A stretch of DNA of 22,967 nucleotides from Nitriliruptoraceae bacterium (GTDB lineage: Bacteria; Actinomycetota; Nitriliruptoria; Nitriliruptorales; Nitriliruptoraceae). The DNA is taken from assembly GCA_003554005.1 (NCBI GenBank), contig PWEU01000097.1, positions 1 through 22,967 of the forward strand, written 5' to 3'. Of the stretch, positions 7,865 to 15,507 are shown one piece after another. The notes below the pieces were generated by a model, which searched no databases, was not told the origin of the DNA, and worked only from the letters and a program-made list of their open reading frames with translations. The position numbers and the translations under genes are program-made. Positions within the stretch are counted from its first letter, which is position 1. Every line of letters starts with the position of its first letter.

Positions 7865-8829
7865 GAGGACTCCTCGGCACGCCGTCGCACGGCCCGCAGA
7901 CGGGCCGACGACGCTCGGGGGTTGGCGGCGATCTCCTCGGGCGAGGGCCGCTCGGGACGACGGACGAGGTGCTCGACCTCGGGGGTGTGACCGCAGGCGC
8001 ACACCGGCAGCCCGGGTGGGCACAGACAGCCGGTGGCGGCGGTGGCGAAGGCGCGCTTGACGGGGCGGTCCTCCAGGCTGTGGTAGGCGATCACGACCGC
8101 GACCCCACCCGGGACCAGCCGCTCGACCACGCTGGGCAGCACGGCCTCGAGGGCGTCGATCTCGGCGTTGACGGCGATCCTGAGCGCCTGGAACGTGCGG
8201 GTCGCCGGGTGTCCCCCACGACGACGTGCCGCGGCGGGGACCGCCTCGCGGACCACGCTGGCGAGGTGGACCGTGGAGGTGATGGGTCGGGCCGCGACGA
8301 TCGCGCGGGCGATCCGTGCGGCGTGCGGCTCGTCGGCGTAGCGGCGGAGCAGGCCGGCCAGCTCCGGCGCTGCGAGCTCGTGGACCAGGTCGCCGGCGGT
8401 GGTCGGCAGGTCCGGATCCATCCGCATGTCGAGCGGCCCCTCGGCCCGGTAGCTGAAGCCACGGTCCGCACGGTCGACGTGCATCGAGGAGATCCCGAGG
8501 TCCAGCAACACGCCGCTGGCCAGGGGGGTGCCCCGGGCATCCAGGACCTCGGGCAGGGCGTCGAAGCGGACCCGGACGAGCTCCAGGGTGACCCGCTCGT
8601 CGTCGGCCAGGTCGGACAGGTGCTCGGCTGCCAGGCTGAGCGCATCGGGGTCACGATCGAGACCGAGCAGCTCCGCCCGGCCGTAGCGCTCCAGGCGCGC
8701 CTCGATGACGGCCCGGGCGTGCCCACCGGCCCCGACCGTGCCGTCGACCACGACGCCGTCGGGTGCGTCGGCCAGCAGTTCTACGACCCGGTCGAGGAGT
8801 ACGGGGACATGGAGGGCCGCGCCGGTCAC
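7861..8829 (-). CDS. rsmH: RsmH (MraW), 16S rRNA C1402 N4-methyltransferase
   Basis: RsmH is an S-adenosylmethionine-dependent methyltransferase that modifies C1402 in the decoding centre of 16S rRNA; the gene sits second in most dcw clusters. The 322-residue product begins HVPVLLDRVVELL and has the SAM-binding loop DGTVGAGGHA (29-38). It also carries LLDLGISSMHVD, RGFSYRAEGPLDMRMD, HPATRTFQALRIAVN and AYHSLEDRPVK, all family blocks. Near the C-terminus is a short four-cysteine stretch (CLCPPGLPVCACGH), which I recall as common in actinobacterial RsmH. The GTG start at 8829 overlaps the mraZ stop as GTGA, and the stop overlaps the ftsL start the same way. Confidence 0.96.
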   Translation of the reverse strand: MTGAALHVPVLLDRVVELLADAPDGVVVDGTVGAGGHARAVIEARLERYGRAELLGLDRDPDALSLAAEHLSDLADDERVTLELVRVRFDALPEVLDARGTPLASGVLLDLGISSMHVDRADRGFSYRAEGPLDMRMDPDLPTTAGDLVHELAAPELAGLLRRYADEPHAARIARAIVAARPITSTVHLASVVREAVPAAARRRGGHPATRTFQALRIAVNAEIDALEAVLPSVVERLVPGGVAVVIAYHSLEDRPVKRAFATAATGCLCPPGLPVCACGHTPEVEHLVRRPERPSPEEIAANPRASSARLRAVRRRAEESS

Positions 8830-9257
8830 GGCGTCCCCGCGAGGAAGGGCCCGTCGAGGTTCGCGAAGGCGTCCTCGGCCTGGGTGCGGTACTGCTCCCA
8901 GACCTCCCGGGCCCAGATCTCCACCTTCTCGTCGGCACCGTTGACCGTCAGCTCACGCTCCAGACCGGCGTACTCCCGCAGTCGGGTCGGGATGGTGACC
9001 CGGCCCTGTGCGTCGGGCTTCTCCTCGTGGGCACCGGCGAGGAACACCCGCAGGTAGGCGCGCGCCCGTTGGTCCTCACGCGGGACCGCCCGCAGCTGCT
9101 CGACGCGGCGCTCGAACGCCGTCAGCGGGTAGATGTCGATGCACCGGTCCTGGGAGGGCGCGAACACCAGACCGCTGGACAACCGGTCCCGGAAGCGGGC
9201 CGGGAGGATCACCCGGCCCTTCACATCCAGCGTGTGCTGGTGCTCTCCCAGGAACAC
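8826..9257 (-). CDS. mraZ: MraZ, AbrB-type transcriptional repressor of the dcw cluster
   Basis: MraZ is a ring-forming DNA-binding protein that represses its own dcw promoter by binding short direct repeats. The 143-residue product has two SpoVT/AbrB-like half domains, each with the DxxxR signature: DVKGRVILPARFR (11-23) and DAQGRVTIPTRLR (82-94). The start is GTG at 9257 because the family begins with the FLGEHQHTLD block and GGGAGG lies about 10 bases upstream. The frame is open to a GTG at 9326, but the 23 added residues are unlike MraZ. The latter GTG also falls within two bases of the predicted transcript start, so a leaderless longer form cannot be excluded. Confidence 0.95.
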   Translation of the reverse strand: MFLGEHQHTLDVKGRVILPARFRDRLSSGLVFAPSQDRCIDIYPLTAFERRVEQLRAVPREDQRARAYLRVFLAGAHEEKPDAQGRVTIPTRLREYAGLERELTVNGADEKVEIWAREVWEQYRTQAEDAFANLDGPFLAGTP

Positions 9258-9320
9258 CGTCGTCGTGCCTCCCGCGGGTCCATCGACCCCTAGGTCCGTG
9301 CACCCTCCGATGGGAGGCCG

Positions 9321-9363
9321 CTCCACATCGCGCCACTCTACGCCTCACCACTCCACCGGTCAA
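9321..9363 (-). promoter_or_regulatory. mraZ promoter with four MraZ-box-like repeats
   Basis: On the minus strand there is a -35 TTGACC (9363-9358), a 17-base spacer and a -10 TAGAGT (9340-9335), a near-ideal sigma-70-type promoter. Four hexamers lie at exact 10-base steps across and downstream of it: GTGGAG (9356-9351), GAGGCG (9346-9341), GTGGCG (9336-9331) and GTGGAG (9326-9321). Known MraZ sites are short G-rich direct repeats at one-helical-turn spacing, so this is a likely autoregulatory operator. The predicted start near 9328 gives a leader of about 70 bases to the chosen mraZ GTG. Confidence 0.75.
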
Positions 9364-9634
9364 CGCTCCGCAACCACCTCGACGACCCGATCCGGGCACC
9401 ACGCCCCGCCGATCGCCCGGCAGCGACCGGGGAGCGAGGTGGAGGGCGGTGGCCGGGGATGGCCAGAGCCCGTTACGCTCAGCGTTGGCACGACCGCTCA
9501 GCGCTCATCGACGCCCCGTCGACGGCGCTCCCGGTGCTCCCTCGGGGCGGCCGACGGGCCGGACCCCGGCGCGCTCGACCGCAGGTGGCGGGAAGTGGTG
9601 AGGCCCTCACGGGCCCCGGGGGTCACCGTCCGGG
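9364..9634. other. Non-coding gap between tetR 3' end and the mraZ promoter
   Basis: I see no credible gene here; the open frames are GC shadows. Two items are visible. The 9-mer CGCTCAGCG occurs twice, 19 bases apart (9476-9484 and 9495-9503), preceded on the plus strand by CCCGTTACGCTC, a 12-mer also found on the minus strand in the murE leader. A 5-base GC hairpin, GGCCC-TCAC-GGGCC (9602-9615), sits about 20 bases after the tetR stop and could be a weak terminator, though it has no T-tract. Confidence 0.4.
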
Positions 9635-10252
9635 TCAGCCCGCCATGTCCTCTGCGAGCCGCACGACCCCACCGATCCAGAGGCTGCGCAGCGTGCGGAC
9701 CACCTCCCCCTGCTCGATCTGGTCGCGGCCCACCACCCCCTGGGTCACCGCACCCTCGACCATCGCCACCAGCGCGGAAGCCGCGAGGGCGGGATCGTGG
9801 CCCGTGCCTGCCAGTGACGGGGTGAGCCCCTCGGCGACCCGGCGGACGTAGCCCCCGCGCACCTCGCGGAGCCGCTCGGCGAAGTGGGCGTCGTGGGCGC
9901 TGGCCTCGAGCCACGCCCGTACCACCGCCGCGGGGGTGGCGAACACGGCCACGAACCGGCCGATCACCGCCTCGATCGTCGCCGCGCCGTCGGGCCCGTC
10001 CCAGGGCTCATCGACCACCGCCTGCAGCTCCTCGGCCGTCACACCGATCAGGGCGTCCAGCGCGGCGGCCTTGTTCTCGAAGTAGGTGTAGAAGGTCCCG
10101 TGGCTGACACCGGCGAGCGCGACGATGTCCTCGACCCGTGCGGCCACGTAGCCGCGTGCCGCAACGGCCTCCCGGGTGGCCTCGAGCAGGCGTCGACGCG
10201 TGCGCTCGCCGCGGCTGGTGCGCCGCCCGCCACCGTCGGCCCCGTCCCCCAC
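9635..10252 (-). CDS. TetR/AcrR-family transcriptional regulator
   Basis: This is a ligand-responsive DNA-binding repressor of unknown ligand (205 residues). The N-terminal domain fits TetR_N: RGERTRRRLLEATREAVAARGYVAARVEDIVALAGVSHG... with the helix-turn-helix at about 40-59 and the family signature GTFYTYFENKAALL-like (GTFYTYFENKAAALDAL, 52-68). The C-terminal ligand domain is divergent and Ala-rich. The GTG start at 10252 has AGGGGAG about 7 bases upstream. It is transcribed away from the moxR operon, with a perfect inverted repeat in the shared 200-base region overlapping its own promoter, so autorepression and perhaps control of moxR are likely. It is in line with the dcw cluster but separated from mraZ by a gap and a strong promoter. 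Confidence 0.9.
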   Translation of the reverse strand: MGDGADGGGRRTSRGERTRRRLLEATREAVAARGYVAARVEDIVALAGVSHGTFYTYFENKAAALDALIGVTAEELQAVVDEPWDGPDGAATIEAVIGRFVAVFATPAAVVRAWLEASAHDAHFAERLREVRGGYVRRVAEGLTPSLAGTGHDPALAASALVAMVEGAVTQGVVGRDQIEQGEVVRTLRSLWIGGVVRLAEDMAG

Positions 10253-10282
10253 CGCCAGGCTCCCCTCGTCACGCCCCGAGGG

Positions 10283-10314
10283 ACGCTACCGCAGACCTGA
10301 CACCGACGTCAGGT
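10283..10314 (-). promoter_or_regulatory. Candidate tetR promoter and TetR operator
   Basis: The perfect inverted repeat ACCTGAC-N6-GTCAGGT (10295-10314) has 7-base arms. On the minus strand a possible -35 CTGACG (10312-10307) and -10 TAGCGT (10288-10283) are 18 bases apart, so the repeat covers the -35 and part of the spacer. That is the usual place for a TetR-family autorepressor. A second short repeat, GCTGGC-GCG-GCCAGC (10322-10336), lies on the moxR side. The remaining leader to moxR (to 10452) shows only a possible -10 (TACTCT near 10368). Confidence 0.6.
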
Positions 10315-10452
10315 GCGAGGTGCTGGCGCGGCCAGCTGTCCGGGAGCAGGGACGGCCCCCCCGGGTACTCTGCGGATCGGGTCCGCCGCGACCCGCACCC
10401 CGGCCCCGCGACGCGACGCCCACCCTCCGCGCATCGCGTTCCGGGAGCCTTC

Positions 10453-11436
10453 GTGTCCAGCACCGAACAGCTCGATGCCCCCCGACCACCGATCGACCTC
10501 CCGGCTGTCTCGACCACGCTGCAGGCGATCGAGAGCAACATCCACCGGGTCATCCGGGGCAAGGACCGGGTCGTCCGGCTGGCTCTGACCACGCTGCTCG
10601 CCGAGGGACACCTGCTCGTCGAGGACGTCCCCGGGGTCGGGAAGACCCTGCTGGCCAAGGCGCTGGCCCGGTCGATCGACTGCTCGGTCTCGCGGGTGCA
10701 GTTCACCCCCGACCTGCTCCCCTCGGACGTCACCGGCGTGACGGTGTACGCCCCCGACACCGGCAGCTTCGCCTTCCGGCCCGGTCCGGTGTTCGCCAAC
10801 ATCGTGCTGGGGGACGAGATCAACCGTGCCGGCCCGAAGACCCAGTCGTCGCTGCTCGAGGCGATGGAGGAGCGCACGGTCACGATCGACGGCACCCCCC
10901 ACCACCTGGCCCGACCCTTCATGGTGATCGCCACCCAGAACCCGATCGAGCTCGAGGGCACCTACCCGCTGCCCGAGGCGCAGCGCGACCGCTTCCTGAT
11001 GCGCATCGCGATCGGCTACCCCCACGCCGACGACGAGCTCGAGATCGTGCGGACCCATGGGGCCAAGGACCGGCTGGAGGAGCTCACCCCGGTCTGCGAC
11101 ACCGCCTCGGTCGTCCATGCCATCCGAACGATCCGTGCCGTTCGCGTCAGCGAGCCGATCGAGCGCTACCTCATCGCGGTGTGCCGTGCCACCCGTGAGC
11201 ACCACGACGTCGAGCTCGGCGCCTCACCACGGGCCTCCCTGGCGCTGATCCGGTCCGTGCGCGTCACGGCCGCCATCGCGGGCCGTGACCACGTCATCCC
11301 CGACGACGTCAAGCTGCTGGCGCCCCACGTGCTCCCCCACCGGCTGATCCTGCGGCCCAACGCGGAGCTGGCCGGGATCACGGCGGTCGATGTGATCACC
11401 GACGTGCTCAGCGGCATGCCGGTCCCCACCGAGTGA
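10453..11436 (+). CDS. MoxR-family AAA+ ATPase
   Basis: MoxR ATPases are chaperone-like AAA+ proteins, usually encoded with a DUF58 protein and often a transglutaminase, as here. The 327-residue product has Walker A VEDVPGVGKT (56-65), Walker B VLGDEINRA (118-126), sensor 1 IATQNPIE (159-166) and the C-terminal sensor-2 region GASPRASLAL (256-265), plus the MoxR-typical RPGPVFANIVLGDEINRA run-in. Residues 1-20 are a variable N-terminal tail. The start is GTG at 10453, with GGGAG 5 bases upstream; the frame is open further up but lies in the tetR-side control region. The next gene starts 4 bases after the stop, so the two are co-translated or nearly so. The substrate is not evident from sequence. 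Confidence 0.94.
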   Translation: MSSTEQLDAPRPPIDLPAVSTTLQAIESNIHRVIRGKDRVVRLALTTLLAEGHLLVEDVPGVGKTLLAKALARSIDCSVSRVQFTPDLLPSDVTGVTVYAPDTGSFAFRPGPVFANIVLGDEINRAGPKTQSSLLEAMEERTVTIDGTPHHLARPFMVIATQNPIELEGTYPLPEAQRDRFLMRIAIGYPHADDELEIVRTHGAKDRLEELTPVCDTASVVHAIRTIRAVRVSEPIERYLIAVCRATREHHDVELGASPRASLALIRSVRVTAAIAGRDHVIPDDVKLLAPHVLPHRLILRPNAELAGITAVDVITDVLSGMPVPTE

Positions 11437-11440
11437 TCCG

Positions 11441-12679
11441 GTGACCAGGCGGGGTGTCGGCACCGGGGTCGCGGTGGTCGTGCTGTGGCTGGCGGCCCGG
11501 CTGCTCGGGGTCCCGCAACTCCAGGTGCTGGCCGTGGCCCTGCTGGTCCTGCTGGTGGGGGCGGTGGTGTGGATCCTGGTCGCACCGCTGCGCCTGGTGG
11601 TGGACCGGAGGATCCAACCCGGGACGCTGCCCTTCGGTGGTCGGGCCCGGGTCGACCTGCTGGTCCGCAACACCGGACGGGTCCCGAGCCCCCCCGCGTG
11701 GCTGGAGGATGCCGTCCCAGCGGTCCTGGCCCGACCCAGCGCCTCCCGCCTCCCGGTCCTCGCCCCCCACCGGATGCTCGACGTGTCGGTCGAACTGGAG
11801 GGTCGACACCGCGGCCGGTTCACCCTCGGTCCCCTCACGGCGACGATCCGGGACCCCTTCGGGCTCGTCCAACGTCGCCGGTCGATCCCGAGCACCGGGG
11901 TCCTGACGGTGCAGCCCCCGGTGTGGCCACTGCCACCGGGTGCCCCGCTCGGCGGGGCGAGCGGCGCGGTCGCCAGCGGACCACGGCGCGCGACGATCCA
12001 CGGTGACGACCTCGCCGACATCCGGGAGTACGTCCGCGGCGACGACCTGCGGGCGGTGCACTGGGCCTCCACCGCCCACCGGGGCAAGCTCATGGTCCGG
12101 CGCGCCGAGGAGGCCACCTCCCCCCGGGCGACCGTCCTGCTGGACATCCGACCCGACCGGCACGCCGGGACCGGGCCCGCCAGCAGCTTCGAGGTGGCGG
12201 TGGCCACCGCGGCCAGCGTGGCCCACCACCTCGGTACCCGGGGTCGGGGCGTGACGCTGCTCGACCGCCCCACCCGCGACGTCGCGACGCCGGTGCCCGC
12301 GGACGCGTGGATGCCGACGCTGGCTGCCCTGGAACCGACCGACGTCGACCTCACCGCGCTGCTGCGCCAGGTCGCGACCAGCGCCGCCGGGGAGGGCACG
12401 TTGATCGCCGTCGTGACCGCTCCCGATCCCCAGGAGCTGGCGGCCCTGGTCCGCGCCGGCCGCGGCGCTTCCAGCCGACTGGCCGTGATCATCGACGCCG
12501 CCACCTACGCCGGTGCGACCTCGGCGGACCCGGCGGCAGCGCACGCGATCGCCGGGCTGCGGGCCGCGGGCTGGCGGGCGACGCGGCTGGCCGGCGGTGA
12601 GCGCCTCGAGGACCGTTGGAGGGACCTGCTCGGGCGCGGCAGCCGGGGCACCCCGACGAGTACCGCGCGGGCCGGCTGA
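11441..12679 (+). CDS. DUF58 membrane-anchored protein
   Basis: This is a 412-residue protein with two N-terminal transmembrane helices (about 8-22 and 27-47) followed by a soluble region. The DUF58 signature is clear: HGDDLADIREYVRGDDLRAVHW (187-208, quoted in part), then GKLMVRRAEE (215-224) and ATVLLDIRPD (230-239), which begins a von Willebrand A-like fold. DUF58 proteins are partners of MoxR ATPases; their molecular function is poorly defined, and the pair is often linked to envelope or stress-related assembly. The GTG start is 4 bases after the moxR stop. Its TGA shares one base with the next ATG (TGATG), giving tight translational coupling. Confidence 0.92.
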   Translation: MTRRGVGTGVAVVVLWLAARLLGVPQLQVLAVALLVLLVGAVVWILVAPLRLVVDRRIQPGTLPFGGRARVDLLVRNTGRVPSPPAWLEDAVPAVLARPSASRLPVLAPHRMLDVSVELEGRHRGRFTLGPLTATIRDPFGLVQRRRSIPSTGVLTVQPPVWPLPPGAPLGGASGAVASGPRRATIHGDDLADIREYVRGDDLRAVHWASTAHRGKLMVRRAEEATSPRATVLLDIRPDRHAGTGPASSFEVAVATAASVAHHLGTRGRGVTLLDRPTRDVATPVPADAWMPTLAALEPTDVDLTALLRQVATSAAGEGTLIAVVTAPDPQELAALVRAGRGASSRLAVIIDAATYAGATSADPAAAHAIAGLRAAGWRATRLAGGERLEDRWRDLLGRGSRGTPTSTARAG

Positions 12680-14994
12680 TGCGCCGCGACGGTCTGCTCA
12701 CCCTCCTACTGGCCCTGGTCCTGCTGGCCATCGTGCCGGCCTACGACCGTGTGTTCACCGACACCTCCTGGCGCGCCACCGCCCTGACGGCCGCGGCGAT
12801 CGGCCTGCTCGTGGCCGCGATCGCCCGCCGCGCGCGGCTGCCCGGCGTGGTGGCGGCCGTCCTGGCCGGTGCCGGGCTCCTCGCCGCGCTGCCGTGGCTG
12901 CTCGGCGTCGGTGACGGGTGGAGCGCCGGCGCCGGGGCGCAGCTCGAGGCGCTGCGGCTGACCCTGGCCGACGGCTGGCTCGCTCTGGAGGAGCAGCCCG
13001 CGCCAGCCGAGCCGCTCCCGGGCCTCCAGCTGCTGACCGTCGTCGCATGGTGGGCGGTGGCGCTGCTGTCCCACGAGGTCGTCGTCCGCGGCGGGCACAT
13101 CGCCGCGGGCCTGGTCAACCTCACGATCCTGTGGGCGGTCCCCCTCGCGATCCCGGCGGCCGCACCGGACACGATGCTGCTGGTCGTGCCGTTCCTGCTC
13201 ACCAGCGGCCTGCTGCTGCTTGCCGCGGTGAACACGCGGGAGGACACCGCGCAGGCGATCCCGCTGCCGGCCAGCGGCCTGGTGCTGCTCGGCGTCGCGA
13301 TCGCTGCGGGCACCGCGACCCCGTGGCTGCTGCCCGCCTACGGCGCCGACGCGTGGCTCAACCTCGGCTCCACGGCGACCGCGCGGGGCTACCAACCCAT
13401 CGTCGACATCTCCAACCGTCTCAACTCCCCGGAGGAGCGCGAGGTGCTGCGGGTCCGCTCCTCCCAGCGGACCTACCTCCGCCTCGCCGGCCTGGACAGC
13501 TTCGACGGTGCGACCTGGCGGCTCGGTCCCCCGGGGACCCAGAGCTTCCGTCCCGATCCAGCGCGGCTGTTCCCCGCCGACCGACCGCTGCCGCCGGAGG
13601 AGCCGGCGGCCAGCACCCAGGTCCTCGAGGTCGACGTCGAGGTGCTCGCACTCGAGAACATCTACGTCCCCCTGCCCTACCAACCCGTCGAGGTGTTGGG
13701 CCCGATCCGCGACGAGATGGTGTGGTCCACCCAGGGCGGGTTCCTCGCGACCTGGGACGAGACCGAGGAGGTCGGACAGACGGTCGGTATCCGGCAGGGC
13801 TCGGCCTACCGGGTCCTCGCCGAGCGGCCGACGCCGTCCTTCGCCGAGCTCAGCGACGTCGGGTTCCCGCCCGAGGTGGTGAACGCCCACACGCAGCTAC
13901 CCCGCGACTACCCCGAGCTCGGTGCGCTGGCCGAGGAGGTCTACGCCGCCGCCGGGGCGACGTCGGTGATCGAGCGGGCGCTGGCGCTGCAGGACTGGTT
14001 CATCGGCCCGGCTGGCGGCTTCACCTACGACCTCGATGTCCCGGCGCTCCGCGGCGAGGATGCCCTGACCACCTTCGTGCTCGAGGACCGGGTCGGCTAC
14101 TGCGAGTACTTCGCCACCGCCATGGCGGTGATGCTGCGCCAGACCGGCATCCCTTCCCGGGTCGCCGTCGGCTTCCTCCCGGGCGAGCGGGTCGCCAGCG
14201 CCGACCCCGAGGCCGGGCAGCTCCTGGACGAGTACCTGGTCACCACCGGGGACGCGCACGCGTGGGTGGAGGTGCTGTTCCCCGACTACGGGTGGGTGAC
14301 CTTCGAGCCCACGCCTCGCTCCGACGACGTCCACCTGCTGCCGCGAGCCGACGATCTGGCGCCGTCGGAGAACGAGGCCGAGCGCGCCGCCCGGGAGGCG
14401 GAGGAGGCGGACGAGCCGGCCGACGCCGAGGTACCCGAGCCGGACGTTGACACCTCCGACCCGCTGGACCTACCGGAGGAGGCCGACCAGGGGCTCGACG
14501 GCGAGGGGTCGGCGGCCGCGACCGACGTCGGGGATACCGGGTGGTGGTCGCTGGTGCTGGCAGTCGTGGTCCTGGTCGGGGCAGCCGGTTGGGCGCTGAC
14601 GACGGCCGCGCGCCGACGCCGACGCCAGGTCTCGAGCCGGGACGCGCGGAGCGCGGTGCTGGCAGCGCAGCGCCGGTTGTACGCCGGCGCCCGCCGGGTC
14701 GGACTCGACCGGCGGGATCACGAGACGGCGCGTGAGGTGCTCGCGCGGTGGGAGCGCGAAGGGTGGATCGACCGCGGTCACGGACCGGTCGCCGAGGTGG
14801 TGCAGGCTGCCGCCTTCGACGGTGACCTCGACCCGCTGCGAGCCACGGCTGCGGTGGCCACCCTGGATGACCTCACCGCACAACTCACCGGGCGGGTCCG
14901 ACGTCGCGAAGTGGTCCTGGTGCCCCTGCGTCGGGCCATCGCCGCGACCACCCGCGCATGGAACGTCGGTCGAGCGCAGTGGCGGCAGCGCTGA
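12679..14994 (+). CDS. TgpA-type membrane transglutaminase-like protein
   Basis: This is a 771-residue polytopic protein. Residues 5-220 hold about seven hydrophobic helices, matching the TgpA N-terminal domain, and are followed by a large extracytoplasmic region. The transglutaminase/protease core is at about 430-550: RVGYCEYFATAMAVMLRQ with Cys475, GDAHAWVEVLFPDYGW with His527 and a candidate Asp536, then FEPTP. An acidic, Pro-rich linker (555-615) leads to one more helix (621-642) and a cytoplasmic C-terminal DUF4129-like domain. ATG at 12679 overlaps the DUF58 stop. The moxR-DUF58-tgpA order is a recurrent operon. A role in extracytoplasmic peptide or protein processing is inferred, and no substrate is known. 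Confidence 0.93.
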   Translation: MRRDGLLTLLLALVLLAIVPAYDRVFTDTSWRATALTAAAIGLLVAAIARRARLPGVVAAVLAGAGLLAALPWLLGVGDGWSAGAGAQLEALRLTLADGWLALEEQPAPAEPLPGLQLLTVVAWWAVALLSHEVVVRGGHIAAGLVNLTILWAVPLAIPAAAPDTMLLVVPFLLTSGLLLLAAVNTREDTAQAIPLPASGLVLLGVAIAAGTATPWLLPAYGADAWLNLGSTATARGYQPIVDISNRLNSPEEREVLRVRSSQRTYLRLAGLDSFDGATWRLGPPGTQSFRPDPARLFPADRPLPPEEPAASTQVLEVDVEVLALENIYVPLPYQPVEVLGPIRDEMVWSTQGGFLATWDETEEVGQTVGIRQGSAYRVLAERPTPSFAELSDVGFPPEVVNAHTQLPRDYPELGALAEEVYAAAGATSVIERALALQDWFIGPAGGFTYDLDVPALRGEDALTTFVLEDRVGYCEYFATAMAVMLRQTGIPSRVAVGFLPGERVASADPEAGQLLDEYLVTTGDAHAWVEVLFPDYGWVTFEPTPRSDDVHLLPRADDLAPSENEAERAAREAEEADEPADAEVPEPDVDTSDPLDLPEEADQGLDGEGSAAATDVGDTGWWSLVLAVVVLVGAAGWALTTAARRRRRQVSSRDARSAVLAAQRRLYAGARRVGLDRRDHETAREVLARWEREGWIDRGHGPVAEVVQAAAFDGDLDPLRATAAVATLDDLTAQLTGRVRRREVVLVPLRRAIAATTRAWNVGRAQWRQR

Positions 14995-15022
14995 GCTCAC
15001 GCACCGCGACCGGCGAGGTGAC

Positions 15023-15048
15023 GCCGGGAGACGCCCCGAGCCCCCGGC
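15023..15048. terminator. Possible bidirectional terminator between convergent genes
   Basis: A perfect 6-base GC stem, GCCGGG/CCCGGC, encloses a 14-base loop and lies in the 55-base gap where tgpA and the DUF3040 gene converge. There is no T-tract on either side, so intrinsic termination would be weak. Confidence 0.3.
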
Positions 15049-15049
15049 T

Positions 15050-15367
15050 TCAGGTGCGGTCGTCGGGTGGCACGAAGGAGCGGGCGCCCTCTGCCGGGGC
15101 ACGACGCACCTTCACGCCGAGGATGATGCCCCCGAGCAGCAGCAGGAAGCCGACCGCGGGGACGACGAGGTTCCAGGGACCCGGTAGGAACCCGAGCGAG
15201 AGCACCGAGACGAGGCCGACGACGACCATGACGAGGGCCAGGCGCTGCTGACCGACCCGTGACACCCCGAGCTTGCGTCGGGCACGGGACGCGAAGCGCG
15301 GGTCCTCCGCGGCGAGCTGTCGCTCGATCTCCGCGAGGACGTTCTCCTCATGCTCGGAAAGCGGCAT
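15050..15367 (-). CDS. DUF3040 small membrane protein
   Basis: This 105-residue protein begins MPLSEHEENVLAEIERQLAAEDPRFASRAR..., the typical DUF3040 N-terminus (quoted in part: MPLSEHEENVLAEIE). Two hydrophobic helices follow (about 43-62 and 65-86), then a short charged tail. DUF3040 is an actinobacterial family of unknown function, often found near cell-division or envelope genes. ATG at 15367 is preceded closely by GAGGGG. A possible -10, TACAGT (15399-15394), lies about 27 bases upstream of the start, without a good -35. It converges with tgpA. Confidence 0.9.
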   Translation of the reverse strand: MPLSEHEENVLAEIERQLAAEDPRFASRARRKLGVSRVGQQRLALVMVVVGLVSVLSLGFLPGPWNLVVPAVGFLLLLGGIILGVKVRRAPAEGARSFVPPDDRT

Positions 15368-15479
15368 TTCCCCTCGACGGTCTGTGCTCTTCGACTGTAC
15401 CTACGGCTTCGGTCGGACGCACTACGACGGACCGTACGGATGACCGAGCCGGCTCCGGGTGAGCGACGAGCGCGCCTCC

Positions 15480-15499
15480 CCGATCCGCGATGCGATCGG
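15480..15499 (-). terminator. Hairpin after the crotonase gene
   Basis: A perfect stem CCGATC/GATCGG with an 8-base loop starts 9 bases after the crotonase stop on the minus strand. There is no T-tract. It is a candidate terminator or 3'-end stabiliser; the rest of the 140-base gap to the DUF3040 gene holds only that gene's presumed promoter. Confidence 0.3.
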
Positions 15500-15507
15500 T
15501 TCCGGTC

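Noticed and set aside
9464..9503. A promoter at CCCGTTACGCTC on the plus strand
   Set aside because: The sequence resembles TACGCT boxes elsewhere in the window, but there is no -35 and no gene downstream on that strand.
9459..9851. A plus-strand small gene between mraZ and tetR
   Set aside because: It runs antisense into tetR, has no ribosome-binding site or known motif, and its composition is shadow-like.
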